From positions 2,930,501-2,994,500 of the forward strand of contig JASPKZ010001233.1 in the NCBI GenBank assembly GCA_030220185.1: DNA of 64,000 nucleotides, read 5' to 3'. The position numbers and the translations under genes were made by a program. The notes under the pieces were generated by a model that saw only the letters and a program-made list of their open reading frames with translations, had not been told where the DNA came from and did no database searches. Numbering within the stretch: the first letter of the stretch is position 1; each line of letters starts with the position of its first letter. Positions 1-11,100 of the stretch are shown here, one piece after another. The stretch comes from Diploptera punctata. Lineage: Eukaryota; Arthropoda; Insecta; Blattodea; Blaberidae.

Positions 1-399
1 ATATTTGAAGTTGTGCTATTTACACATGTGTAATAACTAATAATCCAAGTTCAGAGTTTCAAATGATGAGATGTGTATTTTGCATGTAAGGTTCCTATTT
101 TTCCATACTTATATGTTTTGGTAAGTAGGGAGATTCCTTCGCTGAACTGTTCCTAGGTTTTCTAGTTCTTGAAGTGAACTATATAGTATGTTGCGATTAT
201 GTAAGTCATTGATTACTCAACATTTTGATTTTTTTGAGATTTTCGTCATTTGATTTTATAAGCATAACTAAATTAGCATCGTTAAGAAACTCCTGCTGGG
301 AAGTACCCATATCCCCATGCAGGATGTATGGGTATACATATACATACAGTAAGTAGTGGCTGCAAATTGACAAAATCAACTATATATTTATTCAGGCTT
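1..399. other. AT-rich stretch without recognisable gene
   Basis: No open frame of note, RNA gene or repeat family shared with the rest of the window is visible up to the start of reverse-transcriptase homology near 400. Confidence 0.5.
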
Positions 400-1227
400 T
401 CGGTTCACTAAGAGCCAACACACACATGCTATTAAGTAACACTAAGAAATTGGGACTGGAAGTAAATATCATTAAAACTAAATATATGGACACATGTAGA
501 AATATATTATATATTGTAAATGGACAGCTAATGGCAGATGAGGGAAGTTTTGGAGAGGTGGCTGAATTCAAATACCTAGGAACAATAATCACAAATAGGA
601 ATGAGATGCACAAAGAAATTAAACATAGGCTCAATTCTGGAGATGCGTGCTGTTATGCATTGCAGGAACTCTTGTTGTCCCAACTCCTTTCAGAAAACTT
701 TAAACTGAAAATATATAAAACTGTTATTCTATGAGTTATATTATATGGATGCGAAACATGGACTCTTACTTTAAGGAAGGAAAGGAGATTATGAGTATTT
801 GAAAATAAAGTTGTTAAGAAATTTTTTGGACCAAAGAGAGATGAACAGACAGGTGAATGGTGAAGACTACATAACAATGAACTACATGGTCTTATAGGAA
901 TCCAGATATATTAAGAACAGTTAAGTCTCGCAGACTGTGATGGGCAGGGCATGTGGCACAGGGAATGAAAGGCATGCATAGAAGCTTCTTGTAGGAAAAC
1001 CAGAAGGAAAATGCCCAGTTGGTAGACCAAGAATGAGGTGGGAGAATAAAATTAACTATGATTTGAGTGAAGTAGATTATACAGGGAATAACTGGAAAAT
1101 TTTAGCTCAGGATAGTGATGTATGGAGAGCTTATGTCCACGCGACCATGAGCCTAAGGGGTTTGATTGTGCCAGTGAGTTAGTTATGGTTATTTTACAAA
1201 GCAACAATAATAATAATAATATTTTTT
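400..1227 (+). mobile_element. Non-LTR retrotransposon 3' end (family nLTR-1), degenerate
   Basis: This is the C-terminal part of a non-LTR retrotransposon polymerase, downstream of the catalytic palm. An open segment at 426-734 contains EVAEFKYLGTIITN, the usual end of the RT domain in such proteins. After a stop, LYGCETWTLTLR and a tail resembling RWAGHVA...GRPRMRWENNINYD...VWRAYVRA follow in shifting frames, ending in a short TAA-rich tract near 1202-1225. The protein is broken by several stops and frameshifts, so it is dead. Other copies lie at 1660-2090, 6907-7295, 17466-17535, 24810-25289, 29030-29720 and 39608-39885. Clade is uncertain (RTE- or I-like). Confidence 0.8.
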
Positions 1228-1231
1228 AGCA

Positions 1232-1614
1232 ACTCATACAAAAGAACACTTTAGAAATATAAAAAATGCTGAAACTGAAAAATCAGCAATTGTAACTCAT
1301 CTTTTGTGAGAAAATCACATAATTGGATGAGAAACTAAAATTTTGAAACATTTAGAGAAGCCTTTGGAATTAACAGTTTGGGAAAATATATACATTCAGA
1401 AGAACAAGTATAGATCCATGAATTTTGAAGTTCTTGGCGAGCAAAATTTAATTTCCAAGTTTATCAAATTAGCACTAGATGGCAGTTCAGAAAATGGTGG
1501 TAATGGAAAATTTAAACAGTTGGGAGTTTGACTGAAGATGAAGGCAAAGGCCTTTGAAACTAGTATCATGAGAACATGAAACTTTATGAGGTAAAATGAA
1601 AAAAAAAAAAATAT
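1232..1614 (+). mobile_element. Penelope-like element 3' fragment with hammerhead core
   Basis: The + strand encodes, with breaks, the C-terminal part of a PLE GIY-YIG endonuclease: an ILKHLEKPLELTVWENIYIQ stretch followed by RSMNFEVLGEQNLISKF (open segment 1343-1531). The 3' UTR carries a hammerhead-like core, CTGAAGA at 1532-1538 and GAAA at 1556-1559, separated by a self-complementary AGGC/GCCT stem. It ends near TATGAGGTAAA. No inverted partner arm is next to this copy. Endonuclease residues upstream (GIY, YIG) are missing, so it is a 5'-truncated relic. Confidence 0.75.
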
Positions 1615-1627
1615 ATATATATATATA
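1599..1627. repeat. A-run followed by (AT)n microsatellite
   Basis: A run of about 12 A is followed by about eight AT units at the 3' edge of the PLE fragment. Confidence 0.85.
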
Positions 1628-1659
1628 ACTAACTCAATTTATAAATTGTAAATTACCTC

Positions 1660-2090
1660 ATAGTGTTACTAACTAACTAAACTCACGGGCACTATTGGAC
1701 CCTTAGGTTCATGGCCACTATGACATAAGCTCTCCATACATCCCTATCCTAATGTTTTCCAATTATTGCATGTAATATCTATTTCTCTCAATTGTGGTTA
1801 ATGTTATTCTCACCTCCAACTGGATGTTTTCCGTCTGGTTTTCCTGTAAGCAGCTTCAAAGCCCTTCATTCATTCCCAATTCATACCACATGTCCTATGC
1901 ATTGCAGTCTACAAGACTTAACTATTCTTATTATATCTGGTTTCATATAATACTCATGTAGCTAATTTATGTAGTCTTCTCCATTTGCCTGTCTGTTCAT
2001 CTCTCTTAGGTCCAAAAAATGTTTCTAAGTACTTCATTCTCAAATACTCCATAATCTTTTCTTCTCTGTTAAGGTAAGAATCCATGTTTT
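1660..2090 (-). mobile_element. Non-LTR retrotransposon 3' end (nLTR-1), inverted copy
   Basis: The reverse strand repeats the C-terminal tail of nLTR-1: the LTLT/KFFGPK segment on the right, then MGNE, KP-GK-PVG, NINHN and the 3' end with tandem GTTAGTTAG at the left. Many stops and indels are present, so it is non-functional. It faces the copy at 400-1227. Confidence 0.75.
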
Positions 2091-2095
2091 ATTTT

Positions 2096-2185
2096 AGAAA
2101 GAAAAATTAATACTCAGACCGAGATTTGAACCCTGGATTTCTGACTCTGCACGTCAGTATGATACTGAATACACCATCCAAACTC
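2096..2185 (-). repeat. tRNA-derived SINE head (family G), remnant
   Basis: On the minus strand a B-box-like GGTTCAAATCTCGGTC and a degraded A-box lie in the right order. An AATTTTTCTTTC trailer at the left matches the trailers at 2790-2880 and 2975-3110. Only tRNA-like promoter features remain; there is no coding sequence. Confidence 0.5.
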
Positions 2186-2204
2186 CGATAAGAACATCAA
2201 CAAT

Positions 2205-2490
2205 TTTTTCTACTTATGCGGTGGACTAGTGGTTATGCTCCTTGCCTCTGGTCCCGAGGGTCGCGGGTTCAAACCCGACCAGGGTGATGGATTTTTTTAG
2301 GATGGAAAAATGCAAGTCCTCCGGGAGGGACTTTAAGCCGTGGGTCCCGAGTCTGAAGATTTTCAGGCTCGTAAAAGATCCTTAAGCCTGAATGAAAAGG
2401 CCTCTAAGTAAAATTTACCGAATTTTCCCATTCTAGTACTACCTTAATTTCCTAGATGTCAGTTTGAGGCAGATTGCTGACCACGAGCCA
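2205..2490 (+). repeat. tRNA-derived SINE, family B
   Basis: The head has A-box-like GTGGACTAGTGGTTATGC and B-box GCGGGTTCAAACCC, the two internal Pol III promoter boxes of a tRNA-derived SINE. The body contains a GGATGGAAAAAT segment, a CCTCCGGGAGGGAC hairpin, and TGAAGATTTTCAGGC. Copies or fragments are at 17163-17465, 34440-34605, 42835-43075, 44990-45187 (-) and 47865-48420 (-). Confidence 0.8.
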
Positions 2491-2593
2491 CTCCAATGAC
2501 ATCTATATATAAACAAGTGCAACTAAATTAGTATGGTTCAAATTCTTCCCTGTAGGGGGAGAGCGCCTAATTTTCTGTTGAGGGAAACAAGGG

Positions 2594-2962
2594 CTTACAA
2601 GACAGGATATAATTCTCTTTCATCAGAAGGCTGGTAGCCGTCACTATCAACAACACCATCTGAGGACTTCTATTTGAAGTATTTTTATTGAGAATTTGTA
2701 CATTACTTTTAAGTTGTAAAGCTTCATATTTTGATGTTATATTTTTTTTAAAGTAACATGTTCCTAATTGGATACATTTTTATGGTAGAAAAAAAAATTA
2801 AAACTTGGACCAGGATTCAAACCCCGGATCTCTGACCTGCACGTCAGTATGGAGAGATTAATGTATAAGTTCTCAATAAAAATACTTCAAATAGAAGTTG
2901 TCGGATGGCGTTGTTGGTAGTGACGGCTACCGGACTTCTTATGAAAGAGAATTATATAAGTG
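2594..2962. repeat. Inverted repeat pair, ~95-bp arms
   Basis: The arm at about 2594-2692 (TATAATTCTCTTTCATCAGA through TTGAGAATTTGTACA) is the reverse complement, with mismatches, of about 2857-2962. The spacer of roughly 165 bp holds a family G tRNA-like relic. It could be a fold-back element or two inverted copies of one repeat. No TSD was identified. Confidence 0.6.
2790..2880 (-). repeat. tRNA-derived SINE head (family G)
   Basis: Minus-strand B-box GGGGTTTGAATCCTGGTCC, followed by a T-rich trailer, lies inside the spacer of the inverted repeat 2594-2962. The anticodon-arm region contains the same GACGTGCAGGTCAG motif as the copy at 2096-2185. Confidence 0.5.
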
Positions 2963-2974
2963 GAAAGAATTTTT

Positions 2975-3110
2975 TTATATTTGAATGGTGTAATCGGTAT
3001 CATACTGATGCAGAGAGTCAGTGATACAGGGTTCGAATCCCAGTCCGAGTGTTAATTTTTCTTTCTAAAATAAAACTGTACCCAATTCTAGTACAAGTTA
3101 ATTTTAAAAA
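2975..3110 (+). repeat. tRNA-derived SINE head (family G)
   Basis: A-box-like GGTGTAATCGGTATCATAC and B-box GGGTTCGAATCCC lie about 50 bp apart, followed by AGTCCGAGTG and TTAATTTTTCTTTCTAAAAT. The T5 run just after the tRNA-like part would be a Pol III terminator. Confidence 0.6.
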
Positions 3111-3296
3111 ATGTAACATCCATGAGATAAAAATAAGAGCCCATGTTTTGCATCTATGTAATATAACTGGGAGAATAATTATTCATGCTGACTGAACTTG
3201 AGAATCGAGGAACATTTCAGCGCAGTATCTCCCTAATGTATAATAGGCCTCTGATTTATTGAAAAGTTTAATTTAGAGGTAATCTGTAATTTTATT

Positions 3297-3884
3297 GAAT
3301 GAATGAGTCAGTTCTTATCTTACTTCATTGTTTATGTTTTTTTAAACACGGGAACTGCAGTTTTCAAGAGGACATACCTCATTTTCAACTGATATGATGA
3401 CTACTGGATTTTTTTGTCGGAATCTTCATCTGTAACATTGCCATCTGGTGTTGATTTGATATTTCTAAAGTGTTCCTTTGTGCGAGTGAAATAGAAATAT
3501 TGAAATATTAAAAATGGTGTCATTGAAAAAGAGACTAAACTTCTAAAACATTTGGAAAAATCTGTAAAATTGACACTTTGGAAGAAGATATATATTCCGA
3601 AGAATAAATTTAGATCCATGAATTTAGAAATTCCCGATGAACAGGACCTGATTTAAAGTTGATCAAATCAACACCAGATGGCAATGTTATAGATGAAGAT
3701 TCCAACAAAAATCTGTTAGTCATAATATTGATTGAAAATGAGGGGGATGTCCTCTTGAAAACTGCAGTTCCCATGTTTAAAAAAACATAAACTATGAGGT
3801 AAGATTCTTATCTCATAGTGACTCATTCATCCATTGAATTAAGAACCTCATAATGTTATTTCCCATATTTAACTATGAATGAAA
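3297..3884 (+). mobile_element. PLE palindromic unit with 12-bp TSD
   Basis: The unit lies between TGTAATTTTATT at 3285-3296 and at 3885-3896. The left arm (minus) and right arm (plus) are inverted copies: GGGAACTGCAGTTTTCAAGA near 3350 mirrors TCTTGAAAACTGCAGTTCCC near 3749. The + arm encodes endonuclease-tail residues LLKHLEKSVKLTLWKKIYIP and RSMNLEIPDEQDLI. The tail AACCTCATAATGTTATTTCC occurs only at the right. The arms are unequal and the frame is broken. Confidence 0.75.
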
Positions 3885-3896
3885 TGTAATTTTATT

Positions 3897-4429
3897 CTCT
3901 GATTTTGAAACTGGTATGATCATCCATAGGCCTCTCCACCACAGTAAGGTGGTGATACTTGAACATGGCTAGTTTTTATTTATATTTTCTAATTTTCAAA
4001 CTTGTACAAACATTTGAATGGTTTCTGAAAGATGAATGTTGATATTTTTAAGGCCAATATTCAAGTGCATATGATTTATTTGCATGTGCTTTTATGCATG
4101 TTTTTCTAGGCTAAAAGTATCAAGAAATATGTGTAACTGACTTATCCACTAGAGTAATTAGTAAATATTTGTTCAAATGTAAATAGCAAAAAAGCTTGAC
4201 AAGTTTTACGTGCATTTTAGTATATTTCAATGTGATCATTTTTTTACTTTCCATTATAATGACCATATGGTCAAAATTCAACCATAAATAACACGTCACT
4301 TTATATTATATTAGACATTGCTAGTTTTAAATTGTATTAGACCATAATCAGAAAAAAACACAGGCTATATATTTATGTTGGAGTGTAACTGATGATAGGG
4401 GCGATAGTATTGTAAATTAGCACTCAGCA
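3897..4429. other. AT-rich stretch, nothing recognised
   Basis: No coding frame, RNA gene or shared repeat family was found in this interval. Confidence 0.45.
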
Positions 4430-4560
4430 TCATGAGGAATTTGGGTAGCTACAATAAGTAGCGGCTCCACATTGAGAAAACCAGGTATAACGGCAGGTGG
4501 ACCCACCATGCTGACCACATGTCACCCCTACACTGGCATGATGATCGTGTATTTCTGTGT
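4430..4560 (+). repeat. SINE family D, partial copy
   Basis: The segment matches, in reverse, the body of the family D copies at 6459-6785 and 36043-36378: ATTTGGGTAGCTACAATAAG, then GACCACATGTCACCCCTACA. The tRNA-like head is missing. Confidence 0.65.
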
Positions 4561-4597
4561 ACACATGTACATTTATTATTTCCATATGGTTTTAAAT

Positions 4598-4700
4598 AGG
4601 AGTTTTTGGCGCTAGATTTTAATGCCTTGCAGTTAAAAATGGCAGATAATTTTTTGGCGTGGTCTTTGTGCATCACGTGCTTCTGTGGAAGAAATTTAAC
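4598..4700. repeat. Family F long-TIR element, end fragment
   Basis: ATGCCTTGCAGTTAAAAATG, a TTTTTTGGCGTGGTC stretch and CATCACGTGCTTCTGTGGAA correspond to the inner part of the right TIR of the family F element at 48769-49201. Only this end is present here. Confidence 0.5.
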
Positions 4701-4904
4701 TCTTGCACCATGGAGATTTTCCATAAATACTATCTTGCAGTTAAAAATGGCAGAACTGTTTCCAAAATGTTTTTATTGATAACACTAAAGCTCGTTAATA
4801 GCTACTAAAAAATTGGTTGACAAACAGAGGAAAAAATGGTACTTAACTGTTTTATCTTAGCCAATATAGATTAGGGAGTGGATTCCTATAAGTCTTTTTT
4901 TTAA

Positions 4905-5530
4905 ACCTTTATTTAGAAATAAGTAAATACGTTGGACATTCAATAAATAATGCACATAGTTTTAGTTCTCGATTGTCTTTCATTGCAAAGGAACGTAACT
5001 TTACAGAACACCTCTTCAATCCTTGCTTTATAATGTTACAAAGTTTCATCGTTTTCATTATATGTCTGTGATGTACTTTAGTTTTAAAATGGCAGCTGCT
5101 CTTGAAACAAGTACAAAGCAGAGAATTGTGATTGAAGATGAGGGAATTTGACAATCTTGTTTTACCTCGTTCTTCTGCTGACATTCTGCTAACCCAACAA
5201 CTGACAGTAATCCTATCCATTGCTTGATCCCCATAGACATTTTGAAGCATCTGTGAATGTTTCAAATTGTCTCCTGCTCCACAGAACGAAATTTAATCAC
5301 AGCTCTCTGCTTTGTACATGTTTCACAAGCTGCAGCCATTTAAAACTAAAATACATCACAGCCATCTGTTGGAAAACAATGCAACTTTGTGACCTTATAA
5401 AAGAAGGATTGAAGATATATTCTGTAAAGTTTTGTTCATTTCCAATGAAAGACAATCGAGAACTAAAATTATGTGCATTACTTATTGAATGTCCTAGTAA
5501 TATATGTATAGGTAGTGTACTCCCAGAGAA
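4905..5530. mobile_element. Inverted-repeat element with mariner-like N-terminal coding remnant
   Basis: About 210 bp at 4915-5130 is repeated in inverted orientation at 5302-5515, sharing a GAAAGACAATCGAGAACTAA block and the stretch ending TTATTGAATGTCC. Between them, on the minus strand (about 5265-5145), lies MLQNVYGDQAMDRITVS followed by WVSRMSAEER. This resembles the helix-turn-helix N-terminus of mariner-type transposases. The catalytic domain is absent. The arms may be long terminal inverted repeats of a deletion derivative, but no TSD was confirmed. Confidence 0.5.
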
Positions 5531-5534
5531 AGAA

Positions 5535-5875
5535 GGATCCCAAAAAGGAATGTGACTGAGCCAAACGCCACACAAGTCTAGGTTGTATTGTACACTTCGA
5601 AAACATAATTTGGCAATGTACTATAAGCATAATTAAAAACTAATAAAACATATAAAAGTAATATAACTTTTAATAAAACATATAAAGCTAGTGTGATGTC
5701 ATATGAATGTAATAGTCAAATTAATATAATAAACATTGCTCAATAGCAGTAATCTATACCAATTAATCTAATTTGTTATGTGTAGTAAAACATTACAATT
5801 GCCATGTCATCACTACCTAATGGTATTCGAGGAATCCACCTACATGTAAACTCAACATCTCCCATTCCATACTAG
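5535..5875. other. AT-rich stretch, nothing recognised
   Basis: A few short direct repeats (AATAAAACATATAAA, twice) occur. No gene or shared repeat family was recognised. Confidence 0.4.
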
Positions 5876-5883
5876 ACCATTAT

Positions 5884-6448
5884 CCCTGTGAGGGACTTTC
5901 TTTCACTGGGAATATAGTAGCTACCCAAATTCCTCTCAATGCCTAGTGGGAACTTGTCCCATATTGGCCGAAATTTCATGAAAAAAATTCCCTATGGGGA
6001 CTTTCTTTCACTGGGAATATAGTAGCTACCCAAATTCCTCTCAATGCCTAGTGGTAACTTGTCCCATATTGGCCAAAATTTCATGAAAAAATTTCCCTGT
6101 GGGGGACTTTATAGTAGCTACCCAAATTCCTCTCAATGCCTAGTGGGAACTTGTCCCATATTGGCCGAAATTTCATGAAAAAAATTCCCCCCCTTAGGGA
6201 CTCAAACCAGCGCAAGTCCCATAGCTCTGCACCTAGGCAACATGCCTTAAAGTAAGATTAAATTCTTTACATCTGACTTCATATTCAGTCTTCTAATTAA
6301 ACCGGTTTCAAAGCCTAGGTGGTTTCATCTTCAGTAATATCTCGACCGACGTTAAGTTGTTCAGGATAACTGCTCCTTACTCCCTCTGTTGGTGGATGAT
6401 TTTTCCTATAAAAGTTCAATGCCTTAAACTGTTCAACCACAGCACAGG
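5884..6448 (-). repeat. SINE family D with triplicated internal segment, split by a PLE
   Basis: Three tandem units start at 5884, 5990 and 6095 (periods 106 and 105 bp). Each contains TATAGTAGCTACCCAAATTC and a CCCATATTGGCC box; the third lacks about 16 bp. The minus-strand tRNA-like head follows (6195-6251) and continues after the PLE insertion at 6252-6418 as CTGTTCAACCACAGCAC. Local slippage or unequal exchange inside a SINE is the likely origin of the triplication. Confidence 0.7.
6252..6418. mobile_element. Minimal PLE unit (167 bp) with 10-bp TSD and hammerhead core
   Basis: The unit is flanked by ATGCCTTAAA at 6242-6251 and 6419-6428. It contains a minus-strand PLE 3' region with a hammerhead-like core (minus strand CTGAAGA at 6328-6334, GAAA at 6306-6309). 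It then joins directly to a plus-strand tail, TTTTTCCTATAAAAGTTCA. The right arm expected of the palindromic form is missing, so this is the smallest version of the structure. Confidence 0.7.
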
Positions 6449-6458
6449 AAACACATTA

Positions 6459-6785
6459 TATTAAAAAAAAACTTCAAGCGTGACAGGCCTACAAGGCTCT
6501 TGGCCTACCAGCCGGCTTATGGCCTCACATCCACATGTGTCAATCACAGAGGTAGACAAATCTAGCCAGTGTAGGGGTGATATGTGGCTACATGTCGAAT
6601 CCCCCAGCCATTATAGCTGGTCTTCTCAACCCGGAATCACTACTTATTGTAGCTACCCAAATGCCTCATGATGCTGGGTGGGCACCGGTCCCATATTGGC
6701 TGAAATTCCATGAGAAAATTTCTTCCCCTGCTGGGACTCAACCAGCACAAGTCCCATAGCTCTGCACTCGGCTATGGCATGGGAC
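6459..6785 (-). repeat. SINE family D, near full length with TSD
   Basis: AAACACATTA at 6449-6458 recurs at 6786-6795. The minus strand starts with GTCCCATGCCATAGCC (A-box region) and a B-box-like GGTTGAGTCCC, then a body ending in TGTCACGCTTGAAG with a T/A-rich tail at the left. No protein is expected, although short open frames occur by chance. Confidence 0.8.
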
Positions 6786-6906
6786 AAACACATTACATAG
6801 GAGATGTGAAATGGAATAATTTTTTTTTTCTTGGTCCCATTGTTACGTTGAAGCACAAATTAAATAAAAAGAGACAGAATGAAATAAACTTTTTTATTAA
6901 CATTAT

Positions 6907-7295
6907 ACTTACTTACTTACTCACTGGCACTATCGAACCCGTAGGTTCATGGTCGCACGGACATAAGCTCTCCATACATCCCTATCCTGAGCTAATGCTT
7001 TCCAATCATTCCCCGTATAATCTACTTCCCTCAAATCATAGTTAATGTTATTCTCCCACCTCATTCTTGGTCTACCAACTGGGCGTTTTCCCTCTGGTTT
7101 TCCTACAAGAATCTTCCATGCACATCTTTCATTCCCCATGTGTGCCACATGTCCTCCCATCGCAGTCTATGAGACTTAACTGTTCTTATTATATCTGGCT
7201 TCCTATAAAGACCATGTAGTTCATTGTTATGTAGTCTTCTCCATTCACCTGTCTGTTCATCTCTCTTTGGTCCAAAAATGTTCCTAAGTACTTTA
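6907..7295 (-). mobile_element. 5'-truncated non-LTR retrotransposon (nLTR-1) with 15-bp TSD
   Basis: The perfect TSD TTTTATTAACATTAT occurs at 6892-6906 and 7296-7310. The minus strand encodes the C-terminal tail of the nLTR-1 polymerase. The open part at 6930-7160 reads MGNERCAWKILVGKPEGKRP, then GRPRMRWENNINYDLRE and DWKALAQDRDVWRAYVRA. It ends at GTAAGTAAGTAAGT. This is the C-terminus only; RT motifs were lost by 5' truncation at insertion, as in target-primed reverse transcription. Confidence 0.85.
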
Positions 7296-7310
7296 TTTTA
7301 TTAACATTAT

Positions 7311-7867
7311 GCAAGAAGAATTGAGAATATTCCAATGGGTATATTGTGTATTTTATTGGAAAATATTAATGGAGTCCACCGCATGGTCTTTTGGTAACAT
7401 CATTTTCTCAGATGTTTAATCCCTCGTCAGTACAAGTTTCCTGGTAAGATTTTTGTTGGGGGGTTTTTCTTCACCTATAAGACAAATGTCATGAATGGCA
7501 TGTCTTTTCTTAATTGTTCATGTTGTCTTGGAAGTGGCTCTGGCATTGAGCTGATCACTCATCCAGTGAGGACTTTCATGTCCTTGAGTGTGGTATGTGA
7601 TCAAGAGTTTAAAATCTTCTTCCACAAGTTGTGTCTCTGTAAGGCTCAGATGGCATGATTTATGAAGGCCATTAAGGCCTTCTCTTACACTCAACCAGCA
7701 CAAATTACAAATACATGTTTACAGTACAGGTTTTTTATACACTCTACTAATTATAATGGTTTAACCCTTAAATTGATGAAACAAGAATTTCTCATGCCAG
7801 TTATTTAAATGTTTGAGACCGCAATGAAAACAAAATCATGTAAAACTCTAAGTAATTACTGTACATC
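7311..7867. other. Mostly unrecognised; contains a SINE family E body fragment near 7437-7510
   Basis: TTTTTGTTGGGGGGTTTTTC followed by TTCACCTATAAGACA resembles the body of SINE E (61341-61718). A 61-residue minus-strand frame at 7518-7703 is not recognised and may be chance. Nothing else is supported. Confidence 0.4.
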
Positions 7868-7881
7868 ATTGTGTAATTTGA

Positions 7882-8064
7882 TGTTAATTATATAATTTTT
7901 ACCTGGTAAGCCAGTCGTCCTCAACTAAATTATTAAACTTCTTAACTTGAAGAAGTTGAATAATATAGTTGAGGACGACTACTGGCTTACCAGGTAAAAA
8001 TTATATAATTAACATCTTATTACATAACCTCAACGGTGCTTTAATATGAATTTCAAAAGTGTTG
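7882..8064 (+). mobile_element. Small PLE palindrome (183 bp) with 14-bp TSD
   Basis: ATTGTGTAATTTGA at 7868-7881 recurs at 8065-8078. Arms of about 60 bp mirror each other: the left contains GGTAAGCCAGTCGTCCTCAA and the right TTGAGGACGACTACTGG. The right side alone carries the tail box AACCTCAACGGTGC, matching the tail variant of the unit at 33235-33872. No coding sequence remains. Confidence 0.75.
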
Positions 8065-8154
8065 ATTGTGTAATTTGACACAAATTTAAGCAATTTCTAC
8101 TTGTTTGTTTTTATATTTTTTATAAACAATGTTAAATAAATGATGTCAATGTAT

Positions 8155-11100
8155 CATATAGGATACATTGCCAATTAAAAGTTTCATTGTAAATTTCATG
8201 TACATACAACATTTTATACAATGAACATGATAATAGTATTAATAATAATCATATAGGATACATTGCCAATTAAAAGTTTCATTGTAAATTTCATGTACAT
8301 ACAACATTTTATACAATGAACATGATAATAGTATTAATAATAATCATATAGGATACATTGCCAATTAAAAGTTTCATTGTAAATTTCATGTACATACAAC
8401 ATTTTATACAATGAACATGATAATAGTATTAATAATAATCATATAGGATACATTGCCAATTAAAAGTTTCATTGTAAATTTCATGTACATACAACATTTT
8501 ATACAATGAACATGATAATAGTATTAATAATAATCATATAGGATACATTGCCAATTAAAAGTTTCATTGTAAATTTCATGTACATACAACATTTTATACA
8601 ATGAACATGATAATAGTATTAATAATAATCATATAGGATACATTGCCAATTAAAAGTTTCATTGTAAATTTCATGTACATACAACATTTTATACACATAC
8701 AGCATTTTATACAATGAACATGATAATAGTATTAATAATAATCATATAGGATACATTGCCAATTAAAAGTTTCATTGTAAATTTCATGTACATACAACAT
8801 TTTATACAATGAACATGATAATAGTATTAATAATAATCATATAGGATACATTGCCAATTAAAGTTTCATTGTAAATTTCATGTACATACAACATTTTATA
8901 CAATGAACATAATAATAGTATTAATAATAATCATATAGGATACATTGCCAATTAAAAGTTTCATTGTAAATTTCATGTACATACAACATTTTATACAATG
9001 AACATGATAATAGTATTAATAATAATCATATAGGATACATTGCCAATTAAAAGTTTCATTGTAAATTTCATGTACATACAACATTTTATACACATACAGC
9101 ATTTTATACAATGAACATGATAATAGTATTAATAATAATCATATAGGATACATTGCCAATTAAAAGTTTCATTGTAAATTTCATGTACATACAACATTTT
9201 ATACAATAACATGATAATAGTATTAATAATAATCATATAGGATACATTGCCAATTAAAAGTTTCATTGTAAATTTCATGTACATACAACATTTTATACAA
9301 TGAACATAATAACAGTATTAATAATAATCATATAGGATACATTGCCAATTAAAAGTTTCATTGTAAATTTCATGTACATACAACATTTTATACAATGAAC
9401 ATGATAATAGTATTAATAATAATCATATAGGATACATTGCCAATTAAAAGTTTCATTGTAAATTTCATGTACATACAACATTTTATACAATGAACATAAT
9501 AATAGTATTAATAATAATCATATAGGATACATTGCCAATTAAAAGTTTCATTGTAAATTTCATGTACATACAACATTTTATACAATGAACATGATAATAG
9601 TATTAATAATAATCATATAGGATACATTGCCAATTAAAAGTTTCATTGTAAATTTCATGTACATACAACATTTTATACAATGAACATAATAATAGTATTA
9701 ATAATAATCATATAGGATACATTGCCAATTAAAAGTTTCATTGTAAATTTCATGTACATACAACATTTTATACAATGAACATGATAATAGTATTAATAAT
9801 AATCATATAGGATACATTGCCAATTAAAAGTTTCATTGTAAATTTCATGTACATACAACATTTTATACAATGAACATAATAATAGTATTAATAATAATCA
9901 TATAGGATACATTGCCAATTAAAAGTTTCATTGTAAATTTCATGTACATACAACATTTTATACAATGAACATGATAATAGTATTAATAATAATCATATAG
10001 GATACATTGCCAATTAAAAGTTTCATTGTAAATTTCATGTACATACAACATTTTATACAATGAACATAATAATAGTATTAATAATAATCATATAGGATAC
10101 ATTGCCAATTAAAAGTTTCATTGTAAATTTCATGTACATACAACATTTTATACAATGAACATAATAATAGTATTAATAATAATCATATAGGATACATTGC
10201 CAATTAAAAGTTTCATTGTAAATTTCATGTACATACAACATTTTATACAATGAACATAATAATAGTATTAATAATAATCATATAGGATACATTGCCAATT
10301 AAAAGTTTCATTGTAAATTTCATGTACATACAACATTTTATACAATGAACATGATAATAGTATTAATAATAATCATATAGGATACATTGCCAATTAAAAG
10401 TTTCATTGTAAATTTCATGTACATACAACATTTTATACAATGAACATAATAATAGTATTAATAATAATCATATAGGATACATTGCCAATTAAAAGTTTCA
10501 TTGTAAATTTCATGTACATACAACATTTTATACAATGAACATGATAATAGTATTAATAATAATCATATAGGATACATTGCCAATTAAAAGTTTCATTGTA
10601 AATTTCATGTACATACAAACATTTTATACACATACAGCATTTTATACAATGAACATGATAATAGTATTAATAATAATCATATAGGATACATTGCCAATTA
10701 AAAGTTTCATTGTAAATTTCATGTACATACAACATTTTATACAATGAACATGATAATAGTATTAATAATAATCATATAGGATACATTGCCAATTAAAAGT
10801 TTCATTGTAAATTTCATGTACATACAACATTTTATACAATGAACATAATAATAGTATTAATAATAATCATATAGGATACATTGCCAATTAAAAGTTTCAT
10901 TGTAAATTTCATGTACATACAACATTTTATACAATGAACATGATAATAGTATTAATAATAATCATATAGGATACATTGCCAATTAAAAGTTTCATTGTAA
11001 ATTTCATGTACATACAACATTTTATACACATACAGCATTTTATACAATGAACATGATAATAGTATTAATAATAATCATATAGGATACATTGCCAATTAAA

